Of a stretch of 64,000 bases of DNA, positions 1 through 7,830 are shown in pieces (the first letter of the stretch is position 1; each line of letters opens with the position of its first letter). The notes beneath the pieces are model-generated. The model saw nothing but the letters and a program-made list of their open reading frames with translations. It had not been told where the DNA came from and made no database searches. The position numbers and the translations under genes are program-made. This stretch comes from an uncultured Nocardioides sp. (GTDB lineage Bacteria > Actinomycetota > Actinomycetes > Propionibacteriales > Nocardioidaceae), in the NCBI RefSeq assembly GCF_947489365.1, contig NZ_CANLDB010000003.1, positions 496,001-560,000 of the forward strand, written 5' to 3'.

Positions 1-1067
1 ACGCCGACGGTGACGCCCTCACCGCCGGTGGGGCGACGCAGCCGGACCACGGCGAGGTCACCCTCGCGGAGGACGGCGGGTTCACCTACACGCCGGACGC
101 CGGGTGGAGCGGGACGGACTCCTTCACCTACGTGGCGAACGACGGCACCGACGACTCCGAGCCCGCCACGGTGATGATCACCGTCACCGAGGACGAGGAG
201 GAGCCGCCCGGCGAGGAGGGCCCGGTCGCCGTGGCCGACGTGTACTCGACCGACCAGGACACGGTCCTGACGATCGAGGCGCCCGGCGTCCTGGCCAACG
301 ACACCGCCGCCGAGGGCACGACCCTCACGGCGACCGCCGTCGGCCGCCCCCGCCGGGGCGAGGTGGAGCTGGCCGAGGACGGGTCGTTCGTCTACACGCC
401 GCCGGAGGGCTTCAGCGGCACGGACACGTTCGTGTACGTCGCGAACGACGGGACCGACGACTCCAACCTCACGACCGTCACCATCGCGGTCGACGAGGTG
501 CCGCCGGCCGTCACCGCGGTCGCCGGCGTCGCCGCGCCGTTCACCTACGGGCGCCCCGGCACGGTCGTGGCCGCGGTGGCACCGCGGACGGCCACCGGAC
601 GGGTGGAGGTCCTGGACGGCGAGACCGTCCTGGGCCGGGGCTCGGTGGAGGACGGTCGGGCGAGGGTCACCCTGCCTGCCGGGTCCCTGCGGCCCGGGTC
701 GTACGCGCTCACCCTGCGCTACCTCGGGGACGCCCGCCACGCGGCGTCGTCCTCGGTGGTGGACGTCGAGGTGGCCAAGGCGTCGCCGACGGTGACGGTG
801 CAGCTGCCGGCGGCGATCGACCGGGGCGACCGCGCCACCCTCCGGGTCCGGGTGGCCGCTCCCGGGTCCGTCGCGATGACGGGGCAGGTCCGGGTGCTCA
901 TGCAGGGCAAGAAGGCCCTGACCCGCAGGCTCGACGACACCGGGAGGCTGCAGATGAGCCTCCCGCGGGCGAACAGGGCCGGCCAGGTCCGGGTGCGGGT
1001 GGTCCACCTCGCCGACGAGGTGTCGCAGCGCGCGGAGGCGACTCGCACGATGCGGGTGCGCCGCTAG
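1..1067 (+). CDS. C-terminal part of a large secreted Ig-like repeat protein (5' end outside the window)
   Basis: The reading frame is open from the left edge, so only about the last 354 residues are present. Two copies of a roughly 95-residue repeat are visible, each with a VLANDT-type or FTYTP/FVYTP segment followed by G(F/W)SGTDTF-(V/T)YVANDGTDDS. This is the bacterial Ig/cadherin-like (Big_9, tandem-95) signature of adhesin-like proteins. They are followed by two Ig-like units resembling Big_3_5, with GSYALTLRYLGD and KASPTVTV segments. The protein ends MRVRR with no LPXTG motif or C-terminal membrane segment, so how it is held at the surface is unclear. Acidic, Asp-rich linkers suggest Ca2+ binding (inference). 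Function is probably a structural or adhesive surface protein; partner unknown. Confidence 0.8.
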   Translation, partial: ADGDALTAGGATQPDHGEVTLAEDGGFTYTPDAGWSGTDSFTYVANDGTDDSEPATVMITVTEDEEEPPGEEGPVAVADVYSTDQDTVLTIEAPGVLANDTAAEGTTLTATAVGRPRRGEVELAEDGSFVYTPPEGFSGTDTFVYVANDGTDDSNLTTVTIAVDEVPPAVTAVAGVAAPFTYGRPGTVVAAVAPRTATGRVEVLDGETVLGRGSVEDGRARVTLPAGSLRPGSYALTLRYLGDARHAASSSVVDVEVAKASPTVTVQLPAAIDRGDRATLRVRVAAPGSVAMTGQVRVLMQGKKALTRRLDDTGRLQMSLPRANRAGQVRVRVVHLADEVSQRAEATRTMRVRR

Positions 1068-1087
1068 CCGGCGGGGCCGCACACGGC

Positions 1088-1127
1088 ACGAGGCGGGCCG
1101 GGAGGATCACCTCCCGGCCCGCCTCGT
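1088..1127. terminator. Strong bidirectional hairpin between convergent genes
   Basis: Perfect 18-bp stem (1088-1105 with 1110-1127) and a 4-nt ATCA loop. It lies between the end of the Ig-repeat gene and the end of the tautomerase gene, so it can serve both strands. There is no long T run, as is common in very GC-rich genomes. Confidence 0.8.
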
Positions 1128-1149
1128 CGTCCGTGGTGCGGCGGTTCCG

Positions 1150-1377
1150 TCAGCGGGACTCGGACAGCGCGGAGACGACGCCGGCGCGGCTGTCGTCCTC
1201 GCTGGCGAGCACGCCGCCGTTGGCGACGATGTCCGCGGTGATCTCGCTGAAGACCATCCGCACGTCCTGACGGCGGGCGCCGAGGATCTCGACGGCGCTG
1301 TCGGCCACGGCGAGGGCGAACGCCCGGCGCTGCTCCAGGGTGCGGCCGGCGAGCAGCTCGACGGTGATGTTGGGCAT
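1150..1377 (-). CDS. 4-oxalocrotonate tautomerase family protein
   Basis: This 75-residue protein begins MPNITVELL, so the conserved Pro becomes the N-terminal catalytic base after Met removal. Short length, the beta-alpha-beta layout and the EQRRAFALAVADSAVEIL helix fit the 4-OT/DmpI tautomerase family, which works as a small homo-oligomer on enol/keto substrates. A clear GGAGG precedes the ATG. The natural substrate cannot be told from sequence. It is divergent from the ycnI-copCD run and shares a 190-bp intergenic region with it. Confidence 0.85.
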   Translation of the reverse strand: MPNITVELLAGRTLEQRRAFALAVADSAVEILGARRQDVRMVFSEITADIVANGGVLASEDDSRAGVVSALSESR

Positions 1378-1485
1378 GAGGACCTCCTACGGCCGACCCG
1401 TTCACGGGAGCGACCACGGTTCGACGATGTGAACCTGCAGCGTAGAGCGAGGCTCTGGCCGATGACCAGAACCGAGTTCACACTC

Positions 1486-1514
1486 TTGACACAGAGTCCC
1501 CGGCTTGATGGTGT
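1486..1514 (+). promoter_or_regulatory. Candidate promoter for the ycnI-copCD run
   Basis: A consensus -35 TTGACA at 1486-1491 is followed after 17 bp by a weak TGGTGT at 1509-1514. It points toward the YcnI gene at 1568. The -10 match is poor, so this rests on the -35 and position. Confidence 0.4.
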
Positions 1515-1567
1515 GGTGTGCATCACCGCGGACTCGATTCGCACCCGTGAACCACCCAGGAGGACTC

Positions 1568-2314
1568 GTGAGACCGGTGCTCGCCCGTGCGGTCCTCGGC
1601 GCGATCGCGGTCGGCCTGGGCGGCGGCCTCGTCGCGGCCGGGGCCGCGCCGTCCGCCGCCCACGTCGGGATCACCCCGTCGACGACCGAGGCGGGGGCGA
1701 CGGCCGTCCTCGAGCTGAGCGTGCCCCACGGCTGCGACGGCGCACCGACGACCCGGTTGTCGGTCCAGGTCCCCACCGGCGTGCTCGGCGTCGTGCCGAC
1801 CCGCAACCCGATGTGGGACGTCGAGACGGAGGTCGCCGAGTTCACCCAGCCGGTGACGGACGCCCACGGCAACGAGGTCACCGAGCGGGTCACGTCGGTG
1901 ACCTGGACGGCGAGGCAGCCCCTGCCCGACGGTGTCGACGACGAGCTCGCGATGAGCATGCAGCTGCCCGCCGAGGAGGGCACCCAGCTGTGGTTCCCGG
2001 TCGTGCAGCAGTGCCGGGGCGCCGAGTCGGCGTGGATCGAGGTCGCCGAGGGCGACGTCGACCCCGCGGACCTCGAGATGCCGGCCCCCACCTTCGTCGT
2101 CACCGAGGCCGCGGGCGACGGTGACGCGCACGGTGCCCACGGCGGCGGCGACGCGGACCCGGCGTCCCTCGACGCGGCGGACGCGGCGGACGAGACGGAC
2201 GGGGCCCGGCAGGCGGCCGGAGCGCCGGCGCTCGGGATCGCCGGCCTCGCGCTCGGGCTCCTCGGCGCCGTCCTGGGCGGGACCGCGCTCGTGCGCCAGC
2301 GCCGCGGGGCGTGA
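1568..2314 (+). CDS. YcnI/DUF1775 domain copper-associated membrane protein
   Basis: 248 residues from GTG 1568, chosen because AGGAGG ends four bases upstream; an earlier in-frame ATG at 1505 lacks a ribosome site. The protein has an N-terminal signal peptide with cleavage predicted before AHVGITPS, leaving a His at or near the mature N terminus, then a DUF1775 (YcnI) domain including NPMWDVET and WFPVVQQC. A His/Gly/Asp-rich linker (HGAHGGGD) and one C-terminal transmembrane helix precede RQRRGA. YcnI proteins bind copper through an N-terminal His and occur with CopC/CopD genes, as here. It would act on the outer face of the membrane, probably as a copper chaperone (family inference). Its stop overlaps the next start by 4 bp (GTGA). 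Confidence 0.88.
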   Translation: MRPVLARAVLGAIAVGLGGGLVAAGAAPSAAHVGITPSTTEAGATAVLELSVPHGCDGAPTTRLSVQVPTGVLGVVPTRNPMWDVETEVAEFTQPVTDAHGNEVTERVTSVTWTARQPLPDGVDDELAMSMQLPAEEGTQLWFPVVQQCRGAESAWIEVAEGDVDPADLEMPAPTFVVTEAAGDGDAHGAHGGGDADPASLDAADAADETDGARQAAGAPALGIAGLALGLLGAVLGGTALVRQRRGA

Positions 2315-3999
2315 GGCGGCTCGGCGCGGCGCTCGCCGCGCTGCTCGTCGTCCTGAGCGCGACGGGCTCCCTCGTCCTCACCGCCGCGGCACCCGCGAGC
2401 GCCCACGCGATCCTCGTGTCGTCCGACCCGACCGAGGGTCGGATCCTCGAGCGCGCGCCCGAGGAGGTCGAGCTCCGCTTCTCCGAGACCGTGACGCCGG
2501 TGTACGACGCCGTCGCGGTGTACGACGCCGAGGGCGACCCCGTCGCGTCGTCCGCCCGGGCGAGGGACGACCTGGTCGTCGTGAGCCTCGACGAGGCGGT
2601 CGCCGAGGGCACGCTGGTCCTGGTGTGGCGTGTCGTGTCGGCGGACGGCCATCCCGTCGGCGGGTCGCTGCGCTTCTCCGTCGGGGCGGCCAGTGCCGCC
2701 GTGGCAGAGCCCCCGCAGGCTGCGGCCACGCCGGACGACGGCGTGGTGCGCCCGCCCTGGCTGCTGGCCCCGCTCCGCGTCCTGACGTACGTCGGGCTGC
2801 TCGCCGCGACCGGCCTGGTCGTGTTCCTGCTCCTGCTCCTCGCGGCCGGTCGCGACGACGACCGGCCGCGCCGCCGACTGGTCGGGCTCACCCGCGGGGC
2901 GGCGCTCACGGCCGGGCTCGCCGCGGCGGCCTCGCTGCCCGTGGTGGCCTCCTACCAGCAGGGCGGTGGCGTCGGGGCCCTCTCCTCGGCAGCCACCTGG
3001 ACGGCGCTCGGAACCACCGAGCTCGTCACGGGTGCTGGGATCGTCCTCGGGCTCCTCGCCTCCGTCGTCCTGCTCGGCGACGGCCGGGTGACGGGTGGCC
3101 GACGGCTCGGCGCGCTCGCGGCTGCCGGGGTCGCCGTCTGCTGTCCCGCCCTGGTCGGCCACAGCCGCGCCGCCTCCCCGGAGGGCCTGGTCGTCGCGGC
3201 GGACGTCCTCCACCTGGTGGCCGGGGCCGTCTGGCTGGGCGGCCTCGTCGGCCTGGCCGTCGCGCTGCCGGTGCTGGCCCGCCGACGCGGCGACCTGGCC
3301 GCCACCACGCTCACCCGTTTCTCGGTCGCCGCGGCGAGCGTGCTGGTGGCGCTGGTGGTCACGGGGTCACTGCTCGGGTGGCGGATCGTGGGCTCCGTGG
3401 CCGCCCTCACGGGCACCGCCTTCGGGCTGCTGCTGCTGACCAAGGTCGGGCTGGCGCTCACCGTGGTCGTCGTCGCCGGCTGGAACCGGTGGTCGCTGCT
3501 GCCCCGGTTGCGGGACGCGACACGCGCCCCCGAGCGACGGTCCGGCGCGAGGGTCGTGGCGCGCGCCACCGCCGTCGAGGCCGCGTTGCTCGTCGTCCTG
3601 CTCGGGGTCACGGGGGTACTCGTCGACTCGACGCCCGACGTCGCCGAGGCGTCCCGCGCCCCGGGGGAGGTGGACCCCGTCTTCACCGGGCCCCACCTCG
3701 CCTCGCTCGCGAACCTGGAGGTGCAGGCCGGGATGTCCCCGCACACGGTCGGCCCCAACGAGCTGACGATCCAGGTGCGCGACGCCACCGGCGTGCCGAC
3801 GCAGACGGCCGAGCCGCCCCGGGTCAGCCTCGCGACCGACGACCTCGACCTCGGTGACGTCGAGCTGACCAGGATCGCCCGGGGCACGTGGACGGCCGAC
3901 GTCGTGCTGCCCCGGCCCGGGACCTGGGAGCTCCAGGTCTCCCTGCGCGTCAGCGAGTTCGAGAACCCCGTCTCCGTCATCGACCTCGGCGTGTCGTGA
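2311..3999 (+). CDS. CopC-CopD fusion protein with C-terminal YtkA-like domain
   Basis: 562 residues starting at GTG 2311, which overlaps the YcnI stop. Order: signal peptide; periplasmic-type CopC domain (mature AHAILVSSDP, then VSADGHPVGGSLRFSV, with the N-terminal His and DGH that can bind Cu(II)); eight or so hydrophobic segments of a CopD domain (about residues 150-430); and an extracytoplasmic beta domain of about 110 residues resembling YtkA/FixH-type modules. CopC/CopD/YcnI clusters are linked to copper uptake or delivery to extracellular cuproenzymes in actinobacteria; direction of transport is not established from sequence. Coupling to YcnI supports a shared task. Confidence 0.88.
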   Translation: MRRLGAALAALLVVLSATGSLVLTAAAPASAHAILVSSDPTEGRILERAPEEVELRFSETVTPVYDAVAVYDAEGDPVASSARARDDLVVVSLDEAVAEGTLVLVWRVVSADGHPVGGSLRFSVGAASAAVAEPPQAAATPDDGVVRPPWLLAPLRVLTYVGLLAATGLVVFLLLLLAAGRDDDRPRRRLVGLTRGAALTAGLAAAASLPVVASYQQGGGVGALSSAATWTALGTTELVTGAGIVLGLLASVVLLGDGRVTGGRRLGALAAAGVAVCCPALVGHSRAASPEGLVVAADVLHLVAGAVWLGGLVGLAVALPVLARRRGDLAATTLTRFSVAAASVLVALVVTGSLLGWRIVGSVAALTGTAFGLLLLTKVGLALTVVVVAGWNRWSLLPRLRDATRAPERRSGARVVARATAVEAALLVVLLGVTGVLVDSTPDVAEASRAPGEVDPVFTGPHLASLANLEVQAGMSPHTVGPNELTIQVRDATGVPTQTAEPPRVSLATDDLDLGDVELTRIARGTWTADVVLPRPGTWELQVSLRVSEFENPVSVIDLGVS

Positions 4000-4022
4000 G
4001 CGGGAGCGACCTACCCTCGGGT

Positions 4023-4868
4023 GTGCTCTCCTCCCGGTCGCTCGGAGCCCTCCTCGCCGCCGGCGTCGTCGTCGTGTCGGCCGGCATCGCCGCCCCGGGC
4101 GCCCACGCCTCCGTCGTGGCCCCTGCGCCCCGCGCCGACGCCGGCGAGGCCGTCGTGGTCATGAGCTGGAACATCGCCGGCGGCAAGCAGCACGGCGGCG
4201 GCGTCGAGCCGATCGTCCCGACGATCGCCACCGCGATCCGCGAGCGCGGGGTCACCGCTGCGGTGCTCAACGAGGTGTGTGCGTCCCAGGCGACGGCGTT
4301 GCGGAAGCGGATGCCCCGGTACACCGTGCACTACTTCCTCGCCGAGTCCGACCGGTGCCGAGGCGGCATCGGCAACGCCGTGGTCGCGCCGAAGGGGTCC
4401 ACGCGGCTGAAGCGGTTCAGTCGCGGCCTGCCGTCCGGCGACAGCTACGTCCGCAACGTCGGCTGCGTCCGGCTGCCGGGCGGCGGGAAGGTCGCTGTCT
4501 GCGGCACCCACCACTCGTTCGAGGTGCGTCTGGCCGACGTCCGGCAGCGGCAGGCCCGGATCACCACCGACCTGGTCGAGCGGATGGTCGACCGCGGGTA
4601 CGCCGTCGTCGCGGGCGGCGACCTGAACGCCACCCCGAGGAGCCCCCAGCTCGACGAGTTCTACAGCCGGCTCTACGCGGGCGGCCGCGGCGTGCTGCGC
4701 GAGAGCAACGGCTGCTGCGGCCGCCGGGGGCCCGGCACGACGAGGAACGGTGGCAAGAAGATCGACTACTTCTTCTTCTCCCGGCGTCTCGACCGGACGG
4801 GCAGCCGGGTCGTTCCCACGCGCTTCAGCGACCACCGTCAGGTCGTGCTGCGCACCCGGCTGCGGTGA
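4023..4868 (+). CDS. Secreted endonuclease/exonuclease/phosphatase (EEP) family protein
   Basis: 281 residues if started at GTG 4023. An alternative GTG at 3996 overlaps the CopCD stop by 4 bp and would add nine residues. I prefer 4023: it gives a clean signal peptide (LLAAGVVVVSAGIAAPGAHA), and TACCCT (4012-4017) sits 5 nt upstream. EEP motifs are in order: MSWNIAGG, LNEVC, GTHHSF, GGDLNATP, KIDYFFF and FSDHRQV, which contain the Asn/Glu/His/Asp residues of this Mg2+-dependent phosphodiesterase fold. The substrate could be extracellular DNA or a phospho-ester or lipid. The five Cys residues suggest disulfides outside the cell. It is followed directly by the GNAT gene. Confidence 0.85.
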   Translation: MLSSRSLGALLAAGVVVVSAGIAAPGAHASVVAPAPRADAGEAVVVMSWNIAGGKQHGGGVEPIVPTIATAIRERGVTAAVLNEVCASQATALRKRMPRYTVHYFLAESDRCRGGIGNAVVAPKGSTRLKRFSRGLPSGDSYVRNVGCVRLPGGGKVAVCGTHHSFEVRLADVRQRQARITTDLVERMVDRGYAVVAGGDLNATPRSPQLDEFYSRLYAGGRGVLRESNGCCGRRGPGTTRNGGKKIDYFFFSRRLDRTGSRVVPTRFSDHRQVVLRTRLR

Positions 4869-5455
4869 GCGACGCCCGCGTCCTCCGGTCCGACGACCCG
4901 GAGGCGGAGCGGCTCCTCGCCGCGGGGTGGACCGTCGTCGCCGAGTCCTGGGGCGCACGGCTCCGCGACCCCGACCCGGACCGGCTGCGTGCGCTGGTGC
5001 AGCGCGCCGAGGATGCCGGGTACGACGTCCGCCCGCTCGCCGCAGGCGAGCTGCCCGCCGTCGCGGACCTCGAGGCGCTCACCGCACCCGACTACCCGCT
5101 GACACCGGCGACCGACGTCCCGGAACGCACCCTCGTCCGACTGCGCGCGATGGACGCCCGCTTCGTCGGCGCCTGGCGCGGCCGCGACCTCGCGGCCGTG
5201 ACCGCCGTCGAGCCGGGTGGGGAGCTGGTCGAGACGGCGTGGACGTCCGTTCACCCCGACCACCGCCGCCGGGGGCTGGCGGCGGCGGTGAAGGCGGCCT
5301 CGGTCCTGCTCCTGCTCCCGACGGGCGCTCGGGTGTTCGGCACCGGCGGTGCCGCCGTCAACGCCGGGAGCCTCGCGATGAACGCCGCGGTGGGCTACGT
5401 CGTCGAGGAGCGCTGGCTGAGCCTGCGGCCGCCGCCGTCGTCCGTGACCCGCTGA
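4865..5455 (+). CDS. GNAT family N-acetyltransferase
   Basis: 196 residues from GTG 4865, overlapping the previous stop by 4 bp, so probably translated by coupling; no independent ribosome site is seen. The acetyl-CoA-binding motif is clear: AWTSVHPDHRRRGLAAAVKA (V-x-P-x-x-R-x-x-G-x-A type), followed by a GTGGAAVNAGSLAMNAAVGY segment typical of the fold end. The N-terminal 50 residues are acidic and less typical. The substrate is unknown. It closes the YcnI/CopCD/EEP run at 1568-5455, whose four genes are all joined by overlaps. Confidence 0.85.
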   Translation: MSDARVLRSDDPEAERLLAAGWTVVAESWGARLRDPDPDRLRALVQRAEDAGYDVRPLAAGELPAVADLEALTAPDYPLTPATDVPERTLVRLRAMDARFVGAWRGRDLAAVTAVEPGGELVETAWTSVHPDHRRRGLAAAVKAASVLLLLPTGARVFGTGGAAVNAGSLAMNAAVGYVVEERWLSLRPPPSSVTR

Positions 5456-5513
5456 CCAGCAACGACGTCGGACGGGTTTGGCGAAAGCGCCACGCCCGGA
5501 CCCTCGGGATTCC

Positions 5514-5519
5514 TACACT
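5514..5519 (+). promoter_or_regulatory. Candidate -10 element (TACACT)
   Basis: TACACT lies 57 bp upstream of the ATG of the LPNTG protein gene. No convincing -35 accompanies it. Confidence 0.35.
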
Positions 5520-5576
5520 TCAGGGGTCGCCGACTGGGGAGGCGACCCGCACTCTTCCCCCGCTCTCGAGGTCCTC

Positions 5577-7193
5577 ATGTCGCTGCGTTCCGTCATGCGC
5601 TCACGCCTGCTCCGGGCCGCCGGCTCCGTCGCCGTCGTGGCCGTCCTGGCCACGCCCGCCCTCCCCTCCGCCGCGTCCGACGAGGTGGAGACCCTGCCGA
5701 GCGCCGGCAGCGAGACGCCCGCGCCGCCCGAGGAGTCGGAGCCCACCGAGACGCCGGACCCGGAGCCGGCGCCGGCCGTCGAGCAGCCCGTCGAGGAGGC
5801 CACCGAGGAGCCCGTCGAGGAGCCCGCCCAGGAGCCCGCCGAGGAGTCCGTCCCCACCGCGCCCGCTGTCCCCGCCGTGTCCGGTCCCGCCTGCCTGGGC
5901 GGCGCGCTCGGCACCGGAGCGGCCTCCGGCGCCAGCAACCCGCTCGACGGCACCCGCTGGGTCGCGACCGTGGCGGCCCCGGGCCGTCTGCTGCTCAGCC
6001 GCACCCTGGAGGGGGCGGCCACGGCGCCGCTGGCGACGCTCGACCTCCCCGGCGCCCCCGGGACCGCCGGCGGACTCACCTTCGGGGGCGACGGACGCCT
6101 GTACGTCGTCGCCGGCGCCGACGCCGGTGGCGAGGCGGTGCTCTACCGCACGGCCCTCCCGTTGCGCCCGACCGCGGCCCCGCTCACGGCCACCGAGGTC
6201 AGCCGCACCCGCACCGATGCCCCGGTGGCGCGCATCGCCTTCGACCGCGACGGCCTCCTGCACCTCGCGTACGACGGCGGCTCGGCCGCGACCGACCCGG
6301 TCACCGGGGAGACGGTGGCCGTGCTCGACCCGGCCCAGGGCCAGGCGCTGGCCTGCGGCCGACCCAGCCAGGTCACCGTGCGCGTCTCCCTGCCCGAGGG
6401 GCGCGCGGGGGCCGGCGACCAGCTCGCCGTGACCCTCACCGGCGCGGCGTACGACGGGTCGCCGGCGTCACCGCGGGGCGTCACCGCGGGCACGGACGCC
6501 GGCCGCCAGGCCAAGCTGGGCGAGTACGTGCAGGTCCTCGCCCTCCCCGGCGCCACCTACGGGGTCGCGCTGACGACGGCCGACGGCGCCGAGGCCGCGT
6601 CGTACGACGTCACGCTGGACTGCCTCGACGGCACCGACGTCCTCGTGGACCGGTCCGGTCCGACCGGCACCCTGACGATGCCCTCCCGCTCGGCGTACGT
6701 GACCTGCACCTTCACCGCCGTCCCCGGCGCCGACGACCCGGTCGTCGACGAGCCCCGCCGGGACCCGGTGCGCACCGGCCCGTCCGTCCTGCTCCTCGAC
6801 CGCGACGGGCTGCCCGGCAGCGGCCTCGGCACGGACCTCGAGAAGGACCAGGGCGGCCAGGGCGGCCAGGGAGGCCAGGGCGGTGGCACCGGCGGCGGGA
6901 CGGGCGGCACCGGCGGGCAGGACCTGGGCCGGGACCTCGGAGCGCAGATGCAGCAGGACGGCGGCCTCGGCGGCGGCCTGGGGGGCGGCCTGGGCGGCGG
7001 GATGCCCGGCGCCACCGACACCGACACGACCACCGACACGACCACGGACACCGAGGCCCAGGAGACGGCCGGGTCCCGCGCGGGGAAGGACCTGCCGAAC
7101 ACCGGCGGCCCGCCCGCCGTCCTGCTGCCGATCGGCCTCGGCGCGGTGGTGCTGGGTTCCGTGCTGGTCGTCCGGCGTCGGCGCGAGGCCTGA
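5577..7193 (+). CDS. LPNTG-anchored secreted protein
   Basis: 538 residues from ATG 5577, which begins a signal peptide (MSLRSVMRSRLLRAAGSVAV, cleaved near LPSAAS). A Pro/Glu-rich stalk (EEPVEEPAQEPAEES) follows, then a folded region with beta-propeller-like stretches (GGLTFGGDGRLYVVAGAD and IAFDRDGLLHLAYDGG), then a second beta domain with paired Cys (LDCLDG, VTCTF). A Gly/Gln-rich linker (GGQGGQGGQGG) and a Thr/Asp-rich linker lead to LPNTGG, a hydrophobic helix and the tail RRRREA. That is a complete sortase sorting signal, so the product should be covalently attached to the cell wall. The function of the folded part is unknown. The only sortase here, at 14.1 kb, is class E, which usually prefers LAXTG. 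Confidence 0.85.
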   Translation: MSLRSVMRSRLLRAAGSVAVVAVLATPALPSAASDEVETLPSAGSETPAPPEESEPTETPDPEPAPAVEQPVEEATEEPVEEPAQEPAEESVPTAPAVPAVSGPACLGGALGTGAASGASNPLDGTRWVATVAAPGRLLLSRTLEGAATAPLATLDLPGAPGTAGGLTFGGDGRLYVVAGADAGGEAVLYRTALPLRPTAAPLTATEVSRTRTDAPVARIAFDRDGLLHLAYDGGSAATDPVTGETVAVLDPAQGQALACGRPSQVTVRVSLPEGRAGAGDQLAVTLTGAAYDGSPASPRGVTAGTDAGRQAKLGEYVQVLALPGATYGVALTTADGAEAASYDVTLDCLDGTDVLVDRSGPTGTLTMPSRSAYVTCTFTAVPGADDPVVDEPRRDPVRTGPSVLLLDRDGLPGSGLGTDLEKDQGGQGGQGGQGGGTGGGTGGTGGQDLGRDLGAQMQQDGGLGGGLGGGLGGGMPGATDTDTTTDTTTDTEAQETAGSRAGKDLPNTGGPPAVLLPIGLGAVVLGSVLVVRRRREA

Positions 7194-7209
7194 GGCCCTA
7201 GACGACCGC

Positions 7210-7743
7210 TCAGAGGTCCCGCGTGGCCTCGCGGTGCGCGTCGCGGAGCGCGTAGTACGACTCGGCGTTGCGGTGCACCCGGGCGAGCTCGTCCTCGGTG
7301 AGCTCGCGGCGGACCTTCCCCGGCACGCCCACGACGAGGCTCCGGGGCGGCACCTCCTGGCCCTCGCGGACGACGGCGCCCGCCCCGACGAGGCTCTCGG
7401 TCCCGATCGTGCAGCCGCTCAGCAGCCGCGAGCCCATGCCGACGAGCACGTCGTCGCCGACGGTGCACCCGTGGACCAGCGCCTGGTGGCCCACGGACAC
7501 GCGAGCGCCGACGTGGACGCCGTGGCGGGTGTCGGCGTGGACGACGGTGCCGTCCTGCAGGTTGCTGCCCTCGCCGAGCACGATGGGGTTGACGTCCGCA
7601 CGCAGCACGCAGCCGTACCAGACGCTCGCCCCGGCCCCGATGCGCACGTCGCCGACGAGGACCGCTCCGGGCGCGACCCAGGCGTCGGGGTGGACGACCG
7701 GGGTGTGGCCGCCGAGGGGGACGAGGAGGGGCGCGGACGTCAT
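7210..7743 (-). CDS. Gamma carbonic anhydrase-like hexapeptide-repeat protein
   Basis: 177 residues from ATG 7743; a GTG at 7752 would add three residues. The protein is built from left-handed beta-helix hexapeptide repeats (VAPGAVLVGDVRIGAGASVW and later repeats) with a C-terminal helix (ELARVHRNAESYYALRDAHR). The family (YrdA/PaaY/gamma-CA-like) forms trimers with metal sites between subunits; His-containing segments (GTVVHADTRHG and VGHQALVHG) match the metal-ligand positions. Catalytic carbonic anhydrase activity is not guaranteed. It is convergent with the LPNTG gene (16-bp gap) and divergent from clpB. Confidence 0.85.
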   Translation of the reverse strand: MTSAPLLVPLGGHTPVVHPDAWVAPGAVLVGDVRIGAGASVWYGCVLRADVNPIVLGEGSNLQDGTVVHADTRHGVHVGARVSVGHQALVHGCTVGDDVLVGMGSRLLSGCTIGTESLVGAGAVVREGQEVPPRSLVVGVPGKVRRELTEDELARVHRNAESYYALRDAHREATRDL

Positions 7744-7770
7744 GCAGGTCACCCTGCCACCCCTGTCTGA

Positions 7771-7791
7771 CTTGAGTCGAGTGCGCTAAAG
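7771..7791 (+). promoter_or_regulatory. HAIR-like (HspR) operator upstream of clpB
   Basis: CTTGAGT (7771-7777), a 7-nt spacer, then GCTAAAG (7785-7791). The HspR-associated inverted repeat HAIR is CTTGAGT-N7-ACTCAAG: the left half is perfect and the right matches 5 of 7. clpB is a known HspR target in Streptomyces. TTGAGT may also serve as the -35. Confidence 0.65.
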
Positions 7792-7830
7792 TTTCCGTAG
7801 TCGACGGTCGAAGCCACGTGAGGGGGCGCC

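Noticed and set aside
3996..4022. GTG 3996 as start of the EEP gene, coupled to CopCD
   Set aside because: Gives a less typical signal peptide start; GTG 4023 has a -10 at leaderless spacing. Not fully excluded.
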